This document shows positions 38,609 to 45,840 of a stretch of DNA of 64,000 nucleotides, in pieces (the first letter of the stretch is position 1; every line of letters starts with the position of its first letter). The DNA comes from Streptomyces sp. MMG1121 (GTDB lineage: Bacteria > Actinomycetota > Actinomycetes > Streptomycetales > Streptomycetaceae), in contig NZ_LGDV01000196.1 in NCBI RefSeq assembly GCF_001280015.1, forward strand, positions 12,657 to 76,656. The letters are read 5' to 3'. Made by a program: the position numbers and the translations under genes. Below the pieces are notes generated by a model. The model ran no database searches. It was not told where the DNA came from and worked only from the letters and a program-made list of their open reading frames with translations.

Positions 38609-39055
38609 ATGACCGAAGACACCGCCGTCGACACCCGTCCGACGAAGATCATGTACGTCGCCGAGGCTACCGCCCACGGCGGCCGGGACGGCTATGTCAC
38701 CAGCCAGGATGGCCAGCTGGCGCTGAAGGTCGCGATGCCTCCGGAGCTGGGCGGCGACGGCAACGGCACCAACCCGGAGCAGCTGCTCGCGGCCGGTTAC
38801 AGCTCCTGCTTCCACAACGCGCTGATCCTGGTCGGAAACCGCGCGGGCTACGACCTGACCGGCTCCACGGTGGCCGCCAAGGTCGGCATCGGCCCCAACA
38901 AGCAACGCGGCTACGGACTCGCGGTCGCCCTCAGCGTCTCCCTGCCGGTCCTGGACGCCGACCTCGCCGCCAAGCTGGTGGACGCGGCGCACGAGGTCTG
39001 CCCCTACTCGAACGCGACGCGCGGCAACATCGACGTAACGATCCTGCTGGGCTGA
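38609..39055 (+). CDS. ohr: Organic hydroperoxide resistance protein (OsmC/Ohr family)
   Basis: A 148-residue thiol peroxidase that reduces organic hydroperoxides. The two catalytic cysteines are in GYSSCFHNALI and EVCPYSNATRGN, with Arg-containing GGRDGYVTSQDG ahead of them. ATG 38609 follows GGGAAGG; an upstream ATG at 38564 has no such site. It lies 106 nt downstream of ohrR and is its expected target. Confidence 0.93.
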   Translation: MTEDTAVDTRPTKIMYVAEATAHGGRDGYVTSQDGQLALKVAMPPELGGDGNGTNPEQLLAAGYSSCFHNALILVGNRAGYDLTGSTVAAKVGIGPNKQRGYGLAVALSVSLPVLDADLAAKLVDAAHEVCPYSNATRGNIDVTILLG

Positions 39056-39128
39056 TCCCACCGAGGAATCGCAGGCGCGCAGTGGTTGTTGCAGGCACTG
39101 TCGCAGGCGATCGGAAGGAACGGCGGAC

Positions 39129-40313
39129 GTGGACGTGGAGATGAACGGCACTGTGGCCGAGGGCTTCGAGCCGGTCAGGGAGGCGTTCGCCGCGAACTTC
39201 GCGCTGCTCGGGGAACGCGGCGCGGCGGTGACCGTGTACCGCGACGGGCACAAGGCGGTCGACCTGTGGGCCGGCGCGAAGAACGTCGACGACACGGTCG
39301 GCATGGCGGGTTCGGCCCCCTGGGAGCCGGGGACCGCGCAGATCGTGCGCTCCGCGACCAAGGGCGTCGCCGCCGCCGCGCTCCTGCTCCTGCACCAGCG
39401 CGGCGAGCTGGACCTGGACGCCCCGGTCGGCACGTACTGGCCGGAATACAAGGCGGCCGGCAAGGAACACACCCTCGTGCGGCACCTGCTCGCCCACCGC
39501 GCGGGCATACCCGTGCTGGACCGGCCGCTGACCCCTGCCGAGGCCGCCGACCCCGATCTGGGCGCCGCCGCCGTCGCCGCGCAGCCGCCGGTGTGGGAGC
39601 CGGGCACGGACCACGGCTACCACGCCCAGACCTACAGCTGGCTCACCGGCGAGCTGATCCGGCGGATCACCGGCCGCCCGGCCGGCGAGTGGATCGCGGA
39701 CGAAATCGCGAGACCCGTCGGCGCGGATCTGTGGCTCGGCCTGCCGGAATCGGAGCACGCGCGCGTGGGCCGCGTCGGGCCGGTCGAGGCGCCTGCGGCG
39801 GCAGGCGGTCTGAAGACCCGTCCCAAGCGCGCGGTGGCCGAGGCCTACGCCGACCCGGACTCCCTGACCCGGCGCGCGTTCGCCGCGATCACCCCGCTCC
39901 CCGACGAGAACGACCCCGCCTACCGCGCGGCCACCCTGCCCGCCTCCAACGGCATCGCCACCGCCGACGGGCTGGCCCGCTTCTACGCCTCGCTGATCGG
40001 CGAAGTGGACGGCGGCACGCGCCTGTTCACCCCGCGGACGGCGGAACTGGCCCGCGCCGAGCAGTCGGCCGGTCCGGACCGAGTCCTGGTGGTGGGCACC
40101 CGCTTCGGCCGCGGCTACATGCTCCACGGCAGCGCATCGCCGCTGCTCTCCCCCCACTCCTTCGGCCACCCGGGCCGGGGCGGCGCCCTCGCCTTCGCCG
40201 ACCCGGAGACCGGCATCTCCTTCGGCTATGTCACCAACGGCTTCAGGAAGAGCGTGACGGCGGACCCGAGGGCGCAGGCGCTGGTACGGGCGCTGCGTAC
40301 GGCGCTCGCATAA
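39129..40313 (+). CDS. Serine hydrolase of the beta-lactamase/class C esterase (EstB-like) family
   Basis: A 394-residue cytosolic-type hydrolase with no signal peptide. The nucleophile motif SxxK appears as RSATKGVAAAAL (about residue 75). A Tyr follows in HGYHAQTYSWL and the third box is FGHPGRGG. Such proteins are esterases or D-Ala-related amidases rather than true beta-lactamases. The start GTG 39129 is about 8 nt after GGAAGGA. It follows ohr on the same strand, but co-regulation is uncertain. Confidence 0.88.
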   Translation: MDVEMNGTVAEGFEPVREAFAANFALLGERGAAVTVYRDGHKAVDLWAGAKNVDDTVGMAGSAPWEPGTAQIVRSATKGVAAAALLLLHQRGELDLDAPVGTYWPEYKAAGKEHTLVRHLLAHRAGIPVLDRPLTPAEAADPDLGAAAVAAQPPVWEPGTDHGYHAQTYSWLTGELIRRITGRPAGEWIADEIARPVGADLWLGLPESEHARVGRVGPVEAPAAAGGLKTRPKRAVAEAYADPDSLTRRAFAAITPLPDENDPAYRAATLPASNGIATADGLARFYASLIGEVDGGTRLFTPRTAELARAEQSAGPDRVLVVGTRFGRGYMLHGSASPLLSPHSFGHPGRGGALAFADPETGISFGYVTNGFRKSVTADPRAQALVRALRTALA

Positions 40314-40486
40314 GGCGCGCGCCCACGGCCGCACGACGCCCGCACGGGGCGCACACCCACAGCCGCACGCCCCGCCCACCCGAGAGCGCATCCCGAGGGC
40401 GCACCCGGATGCGCACGGTGCGAAGTCCACGCTGGGGAGCGCGCGCCTGGGCGCGCTCCCCAGTACCACCCGCCATCCGCCCCGTC

Positions 40487-40545
40487 TCACGCGTCGCCAC
40501 ACGCCATCACGCGTCACCACGCGTCACCACGCGTTGTCACACGTT
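40487..40545. repeat. Short tandem CACGCGTCAC repeats
   Basis: The 3' flank of the DUF1876 gene carries several near copies of TCACCACGCG/CACGCGTCAC in a row (clear copies at about 40508-40532). The 223-nt gap 40314-40536 otherwise holds GC-rich sequence with no recognisable gene. The repeats may act in transcript ends between the convergent genes. Confidence 0.45.
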
Positions 40546-40812
40546 GATCGGGTGCGAGATTCGTCCGGACGCCGAGTCGATCTCTCCGTGGGCCTTGTTC
40601 AGCAGGTGCATGGCCAGTTCGTTGAGGGCACGCGCGCCGGCGATCTCTTCGCCGACCCGGGGTTGGTTGGAGTCGATGGTGTGCCGGCTGGCCCGGCCGT
40701 GCGCCCGCACCTCCGAGCCATCGGGCAAGCGCACCATGGCCACCGCGCGCGTGTGCTGATCGTCCTCCACGAACTCCAGCTCGATGTGCCATCCGACAGT
40801 GGTGTGCATCAT
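40537..40812 (-). CDS. DUF1876 domain protein
   Basis: A 91-residue small protein, starting MMHTTVGWHIELEFVEDDQHTRA and containing ARASRH-like basic segments and PRVGEEIAGARALNELAMHLL. The family is common in Streptomyces, often in several copies, and has no known function; its fold resembles a small double-stranded-RNA-binding-like alpha/beta domain only by impression. ATG 40812 is chosen because GGAGG sits 8 nt upstream; the in-frame GTG 40821 overlaps that site. Confidence 0.82.
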   Translation of the reverse strand: MMHTTVGWHIELEFVEDDQHTRAVAMVRLPDGSEVRAHGRASRHTIDSNQPRVGEEIAGARALNELAMHLLNKAHGEIDSASGRISHPINV

Positions 40813-40917
40813 GACGACCACCTCCGAAATCTGCTGCTTCCAGGGTGCGCCCCGGCACCCCGGCCGTCATGTCGACGCCGGACGCGGCCCCCGCCCCGCA
40901 CGGACCCGCAGCCCCTC

Positions 40918-41805
40918 TCAGGCGTCCTTCCCCTCGAAGCTGGCGAAGTACGCGGCGGCCATGTCCTCGTCCCCGTGGCCCTGGGCGGCGGCGCGGGCGA
41001 ACCGTTCGGCACTCGCGGCGGCGACATCGAGCCGTACGCCGACGCGCTCGCCGGCCTGGACGATCAGCCGGGCGTCCTTCGCGGCGGTGGCCACCGCGAA
41101 CGACGCCGGCGACAGCGCGCCGTCGAGCACCAGCGCGGCCTTGGCCCGCAGATAACCCATGTCGAGCGGGCCGCCCTCGATGAGGTCGAAGAAGCCCTGC
41201 GGATCCACGCCGAGGGCCTGGGAGAGGGCGAGGACCTCGCCGGTCGCGGCGGTGACGGCCAGCACCCAGCTGTTGGCGACCAGCTTCAGCCGGCTCGCGC
41301 TGCCCGCCGCGCCGTCCTCGCCGGTCCACACGGTCTTCGCGCCGACCGCGTCGAAGACGGGGGTGACCGTCGCCCGCCCCTCCTGCGGCCCGGCGGCCAG
41401 CACGGTCAGCTGACCGGCCTCGGCGGGCTGACGGGTGCCGAGGACGGGGGCGTCGTAGAAGACGAGTCCGTGCTCGCGGGCGAAGGCGGACAGGTCCGTG
41501 ACGAGGTCGATCCCGGCGGTGGTGCACTGGGCCCACACCGTGCCGGGGCGCAGTGCGGGGGCGGCCTCGCGCATGGTGTCCAGGACGGCGGTGCCGTCGT
41601 AGAGCATCGTCAGGACGACGTCGGCGCCCTCGACGGCCTCGGCGGGTGTGCCGGCGACCCGGGCGCCGTCGGCGGTGAGCGGCTCGGCCTTCTCGCGCGT
41701 CCGGTTCCAGACGCGTACGTCCAGCCCGGCCCGGCACAGGTTGCGCGCCATGGCGGCCCCCATGATGCCGGTGCCCAGCACACTGACGGTCGGCTTGTCG
41801 GTCAT
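40918..41805 (-). CDS. NAD(P)-dependent beta-hydroxyacid dehydrogenase (HIBADH/GarR family)
   Basis: A 295-residue dehydrogenase of the 3-hydroxyisobutyrate/6-phosphogluconate superfamily. The dinucleotide loop is VLGTGIMGAAMARNL, the substrate loop is the DAPVLGTRQPAEAGQL region, and the catalytic Lys is in RLKLVANSW. Substrate is unknown; imine reductases share this fold, but the canonical Lys argues for a hydroxyacid dehydrogenase. ATG 41805 starts the Rossmann fold; upstream codons to 41877 are unlikely. Confidence 0.88.
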   Translation of the reverse strand: MTDKPTVSVLGTGIMGAAMARNLCRAGLDVRVWNRTREKAEPLTADGARVAGTPAEAVEGADVVLTMLYDGTAVLDTMREAAPALRPGTVWAQCTTAGIDLVTDLSAFAREHGLVFYDAPVLGTRQPAEAGQLTVLAAGPQEGRATVTPVFDAVGAKTVWTGEDGAAGSASRLKLVANSWVLAVTAATGEVLALSQALGVDPQGFFDLIEGGPLDMGYLRAKAALVLDGALSPASFAVATAAKDARLIVQAGERVGVRLDVAAASAERFARAAAQGHGDEDMAAAYFASFEGKDA

Positions 41806-41929
41806 TGAGGGCTCCCTGTCGTCGTCCGGCTGCTGCCTCACGGTCCCCGGCCATCTTCGTGGCACGGCCGGGCTCATGCACGCGCGTGCACCGCGCGAAC
41901 CGGGGTCCGCTACCCGGCACTACCCGGCG

Positions 41930-42775
41930 CTACCCGGCGTGCAACATCAGCCCGATCCCCACCACCAGCAGCCCCGCCGCCGCGATCCTCGGCGTGCCGA
42001 AGCGCTCCTTGAAGAACACCGCGCCGATCGCGGCGCCGACGATGATCGAGGACTCGCGCAGGGCGGCGACGGGGGCGAGTTCGGCGCGGGTCTGGGCCCA
42101 CAGGACGAGGCCGTACGCGGCGACGGACAAGGCGGCGCCGAGGAGTCCTAGGGCGGCGTAGGGGCGGAGCAGCCGGACGGTGCCGCCACGCGCGCGTGCG
42201 TACATGCAGGCAGGGATGACGACGCCCTCGATGGCCATGAGCCAGGCGATGTAGCCGAGCGGGGAGTGCGCGGCGCGTACGCCGAGGCCGTCGATCACCG
42301 TGTACGCGGCGATCGTCAGCCCGGTCGCGAGGGCCGCGCCGATCGCCGCCCAGTGCGGCGGTCTGCCGCGCAGCCCCCACAGGCTGACGCCGGTGAGCCC
42401 GACGCAGGACACGGCGATCCCGGCCAGCGCCCAGGGGCCGGGCACCTCGTGCGCGAACAGGCCCGCCAGCACGGTGACCACGAGCGGAGCGGTACCGCGC
42501 GCGATGGGGTAGGCCTGCCCGAAGTCGCCCAGCCGGAAGGAGGTCATGAGCAGGGCGTAGTAGAGGATGTGTACGACCGCCGAGGCCAGCAGGTACGGCC
42601 AGGCAGGCCCCGCCGGGAACGCCACGAACGGCGCCATGGCGAGCCCGATCAGGACCCCGCCCCCGGATATCAGGGTGAATCCGACGAGTTTGTCGGTGAT
42701 GCGGTGCGCGATGGCGTTCCAGCTGGCGTGGGTCACGGCGGCACACAGGACGGCGGCCGTGACGAGCGGCGTCAC
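41930..42775 (-). CDS. EamA/DMT-family transporter
   Basis: A 281-residue membrane protein with ten predicted spans in two EamA halves (about 1-135 and 145-281). The second half has the typical APVAALRESSIIVGAAIGAVFFKERFG segment. Substrates in this superfamily include amino acids and metabolites; none can be named here. GTG 42775 overlaps the stop of the YbaK gene (GTGA). The last codons lie in a 10-bp CTACCCGGCR triplicate (41910-41939). Confidence 0.87.
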   Translation of the reverse strand: MTPLVTAAVLCAAVTHASWNAIAHRITDKLVGFTLISGGGVLIGLAMAPFVAFPAGPAWPYLLASAVVHILYYALLMTSFRLGDFGQAYPIARGTAPLVVTVLAGLFAHEVPGPWALAGIAVSCVGLTGVSLWGLRGRPPHWAAIGAALATGLTIAAYTVIDGLGVRAAHSPLGYIAWLMAIEGVVIPACMYARARGGTVRLLRPYAALGLLGAALSVAAYGLVLWAQTRAELAPVAALRESSIIVGAAIGAVFFKERFGTPRIAAAGLLVVGIGLMLHAG

Positions 42776-43284
42776 GCGGTCCGCTCGCGCACGTCCACCA
42801 CATCGGCGCCGGCATGGGTCACGAGCGCCTTCGGCTCGATCGGGAAGACGGTGTACGGCGTGCCGGCCGCCGCCCACACCACGTCGTGCGCGAGCAGCGA
42901 GCTGTCGGCGAGGACACGCGTGCGCGTGCGGTGCCCGAAGGGGGGGACGCCGCCGATGGCGTACCCGGTGGTCTCGCGTACGACGCCGGCGTCGGCCCGG
43001 GTGACCTTGCCCGCGCCCAGTTCCTCGCGCACCCGCCGCACGTCCACGCGCGAGGCGCCGTCCATCAGGACGAGCACGGGGACACCGTCGGCGGCGAAGA
43101 CCAGCGACTTGCAGATCTGGCTCAGCTCGCACCCGATCGCGGAGGCGGCCTCGGCGGCGGTCCGGGTGGCCTCGGGGAACCGCCGGGCCCGTGCGAGGAC
43201 GTCGTCCAGCCCGAGCGCACGCATCGCTTCGGCGAACCGGGGGTGGGCTCCGGACTCTCCGGTGTCAGTGGCGGTCGTCGTCAT
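42772..43284 (-). CDS. YbaK/aminoacyl-tRNA deacylase (ProX-like) domain protein
   Basis: A 170-residue trans-editing-type protein. Signatures are QICKSLVFAADGVPVLVLM with the key Lys, RETTGYAIGGVPPFGH and the TPYTVFPI segment. Family members hydrolyse mischarged aminoacyl-tRNAs such as Cys-tRNA(Pro) or Ala-tRNA(Pro). ATG 43284 is preferred to 43293. It is coupled to the downstream EamA gene by a 4-nt overlap. Confidence 0.88.
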   Translation of the reverse strand: MTTTATDTGESGAHPRFAEAMRALGLDDVLARARRFPEATRTAAEAASAIGCELSQICKSLVFAADGVPVLVLMDGASRVDVRRVREELGAGKVTRADAGVVRETTGYAIGGVPPFGHRTRTRVLADSSLLAHDVVWAAAGTPYTVFPIEPKALVTHAGADVVDVRERTA

Positions 43285-43492
43285 GCCCGGCACGCTACGG
43301 CATCGTTCCGGCCGTGCTCACGGGGTTTTCAGCCGCCGCTCGTGCACCGCTCGGTCCAGCGGACATGCGCGGCGGAGCCAGGTTCCGACTGTGATCATCC
43401 GCCGACTTTGTGATTTCCTGACGCGTATTAGAACAGGAGTTTACGGCCGGGCCGTCGCGGCGGACCGGCCTACGGGGGAACGGGGAATCACC

Positions 43493-44089
43493 GTGAGCGA
43501 AGGCAAAGCCGTACCGGCGGACGACAAACTTCCGGAACCGGGTCAGTCGAAACTGCCGCTGACCCCGGACGAGTTGCAGAAGCATCACGTCATCCCGGGC
43601 TTCGAGGGGCTCCACACGGCTCCGCCCGCCTCGAGCACCAAAGACCCGCTGAACATGCCGACGCTGCAACCGGACACGCCCGGGCTCCTCCGCCCACCGG
43701 GACAGTCCGGCCCGCCGGCGGACATACCCGGGCTGCTCACGCCTCCGGGACAGTCCGGCCAGTCCCGGGAACGGCTGGAGATCGCACCGGCCGTCCTCAA
43801 CAAGGCCGCGGGCAGCGTGGACGACATCCACGACGACTTCTACAAGCCGGCCGCCTCGCTGGAGGAGCCGGCGCTGAAGGCCGTAGCGGCACTCACGGAG
43901 TTCGAGTCGGCGCGTGCGATCCGGCTGGCCCACCGGCAGTGGGAGCGGCAGTCCGGCACGGTCACGGCATGGCTGACCCACATCGCCGAGAGCCTGCGGT
44001 CGGCCGACAGCACCTACAAGAAGACCGACTGCGCCGTCGGCGACACGGCACGGCAGGTGCAGATCCGCTCGGCGCTGATGGACTACTGA
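43493..44089 (+). CDS. WXG/LXG-like helical protein, first gene of an unknown three-gene cassette
   Basis: I do not recognise a named family. A 198-residue protein. Its N-terminal half is Pro-rich, with PGLLRPPGQSGPP and PGLLTPPGQSGQ as a near-duplicate pair (about 62-85). The C-terminal half is helical, with evenly spaced hydrophobics and Trp (HRQWERQSGTVTAWLTHIAESLRSAD), like WXG100 or LXG partners of type VII secretion. There is no signal peptide. GTG 43493 gives the sensible N-terminus. The next gene begins 1 nt after its stop, so they are co-expressed. Confidence 0.75.
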   Translation: MSEGKAVPADDKLPEPGQSKLPLTPDELQKHHVIPGFEGLHTAPPASSTKDPLNMPTLQPDTPGLLRPPGQSGPPADIPGLLTPPGQSGQSRERLEIAPAVLNKAAGSVDDIHDDFYKPAASLEEPALKAVAALTEFESARAIRLAHRQWERQSGTVTAWLTHIAESLRSADSTYKKTDCAVGDTARQVQIRSALMDY

Positions 44090-44090
44090 C

Positions 44091-45230
44091 ATGGCCGACA
44101 CCTTCTACCAGGCCCTGATGACGGCCGATCTGACGGTCCTGGACAAGCTGGCGGACCGCTGGGACGGCATCCACACCTCCATCAAGGGCCTCGGCAAGCG
44201 CATGCACGACGAAGTCCTCACCCCGCTGCGCGCCAAGGGCTACTGGGAGGGGGCCGCGGCCCCGTACGCCTGGAAGATGATCGACGACATCCAGCGGCAG
44301 TTGGAGCACGCGACGTCCGTGGCGGACGCCTCGCGGCGCGTCGTCGAGGACGCGGTGGGCGATCTGAAGTCCGCCCAGAAGGATCTCAAGGACGCCGTCC
44401 GGCGGGCCACGGACAAGGGCCTCTACATCCAGTCGGACGGGACGCTCGCCCCCGACGTCGTGGGCGGTGTCTGCAAGGCGGACACCACCAAGGACGACAA
44501 GAAGGACATCGAGACGGCACGGCACGAGATCGCGGACATCCTCAAGCGCGGCGTCACGGCCGACCGCAACCTCGCCTTCAGCCTGATGGCGGACATCGGC
44601 CTGGGCCCGTGGTTCAACGACAAGCCCGGGTTCACGGACATCGACTCCACGGGCAGGATCGGGGAGGACGAGTACAACGCGCTGGATCTCGCCATGCAGG
44701 GCAAGAACCCGTATCCGGCGTCCAGTTCGGACGATCCGTACTCGCTCGGCTGGGACTGGGTGACCGGCGACGGCCCCCGGCACCGCGAGTACCACAGCGG
44801 GGACGAGATGACCGAGCTGATCCGGTCCAGCGAGAGCATGCACAAGCTGCGGGCGGACACGCTGCAGCAGTGGCGTTCCACGGGGCAGCCCGAGGGCGAC
44901 GTGGCCTATTCGATCTCGTCCGGCGGCAAGGTGGGAGCCTTCAAGAAGCTCATCACCACCGACCTGCCCGCGATCGTCACCGGCGACGAGGACCACCTGG
45001 GCGAGGCGTTCACCGGCTCGTACAACCTGCACTACAACGTCAAGGGCGAGGACCCCGACGGCTCCCTCGTCGTCGAGTACACCCTGCACAACACCACGAG
45101 CAACGAGTCGTTCCTGCACTACGTCGGCTACTACGACTGGCTCAAGAAGACCAACCGCGACCACGGCGTCTTCTCGTCCGAGGACCAGCAGATCGTCTGG
45201 ACCGAGCGCATTCCGGCGAAGGAGAAGTAA
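44091..45230 (+). CDS. Helical N-terminal protein with unique C-terminal domain, cassette gene 2 (possible polymorphic toxin)
   Basis: A 379-residue protein not recognised by name. Residues 1-130 are long helices (LADRWDGIHTSIKGLGKRMHDE, then IDDIQRQLEHATSVADASRR), like WXG/LXG export domains. The middle is Asp-rich and includes SMADIG-like and GWDWVTGDGPRH segments. The C-terminal 110 or so residues form a separate alpha/beta-looking domain (AFKKLITTDLPAIV, then YTLHNTTSNESFLHYVGYY) ending in KEK. No signal peptide is present. The layout suits a secreted toxin or effector, but I see no known nuclease or deaminase motif. Confidence 0.75.
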   Translation: MADTFYQALMTADLTVLDKLADRWDGIHTSIKGLGKRMHDEVLTPLRAKGYWEGAAAPYAWKMIDDIQRQLEHATSVADASRRVVEDAVGDLKSAQKDLKDAVRRATDKGLYIQSDGTLAPDVVGGVCKADTTKDDKKDIETARHEIADILKRGVTADRNLAFSLMADIGLGPWFNDKPGFTDIDSTGRIGEDEYNALDLAMQGKNPYPASSSDDPYSLGWDWVTGDGPRHREYHSGDEMTELIRSSESMHKLRADTLQQWRSTGQPEGDVAYSISSGGKVGAFKKLITTDLPAIVTGDEDHLGEAFTGSYNLHYNVKGEDPDGSLVVEYTLHNTTSNESFLHYVGYYDWLKKTNRDHGVFSSEDQQIVWTERIPAKEK

Positions 45231-45234
45231 CCCC

Positions 45235-45747
45235 GTGTCCCGAGTCCTCCCGGCAGGCCGGCGGCTGCGCTGGATGACGGCCGTCGTCGTGCCTGCGCTG
45301 CTGTCCCCCCTGGCCGGTTGCTCCTCCTCGTCCACGGCCGTCGAGGCCTGTATGGCCAAGCAGGCGGACTCCGTCAGCTCGACGGACCTGACCGGCACCT
45401 ACGCGGGAGAGGGCGACGCCAAGGGCACGACGATCACGCTCACGTCGACGGACGGCAGACCGGGCGGCACGGTCACCGTGCACCGCTGGCCGACCGGCGA
45501 CTGGTACAAGAGCGAACTCGGCGCCGAGTTCAACGGGTCGGGCACCTGGTCCGTGCGGTCCGGCACCGGATCCGACGCACACGCGCGCGTGCGGCTGTCC
45601 CTCACCGAGCCACGCACCTTCCTGAACGGCGACACCCTCGACAAGCTGTCGATCGCCAAGGGTGCCGGGCAGACGTACCTCTACGAGGACGACGACCCGG
45701 ACGTGTGCCCCAAGTTCCGCCTGAAGATGACCACTTCGCGGCACTAG
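45235..45747 (+). CDS. Small lipoprotein, third gene of the cassette
   Basis: A 170-residue exported lipoprotein. The signal helix ends in the lipobox LAGC (LLSPLAGCSSSS, Cys about residue 29), so the mature protein is on the outer face of the membrane. The mature part is a beta-rich domain (GTYAGEGDAKGTTITLTSTD, later WSVRSGTG) of the kind seen in many Streptomyces lipoproteins. It starts 4 nt after the preceding stop and a terminator follows, so it belongs to the cassette. It may protect against or partner gene 2. Function is not shown. Confidence 0.82.
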   Translation: MSRVLPAGRRLRWMTAVVVPALLSPLAGCSSSSTAVEACMAKQADSVSSTDLTGTYAGEGDAKGTTITLTSTDGRPGGTVTVHRWPTGDWYKSELGAEFNGSGTWSVRSGTGSDAHARVRLSLTEPRTFLNGDTLDKLSIAKGAGQTYLYEDDDPDVCPKFRLKMTTSRH

Positions 45748-45770
45748 AAGAGAAAAGCAGAGAAAAGCAG

Positions 45771-45812
45771 CCGGTGAGGGTGCAGCCCCGTCCCCACGGG
45801 CACCCTCACCGG
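45771..45812. terminator. Bidirectional terminator
   Basis: CCGGTGAGGGTGC (45771-45783) and GCACCCTCACCGG (45800-45812) pair perfectly over 13 bp, and the loop itself can pair (CCGT with ACGG). It separates the cassette from the convergent MMPL gene. Confidence 0.85.
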
Positions 45813-45840
45813 CCGGCCTCTGCGGATCAGAAGCGGTACG

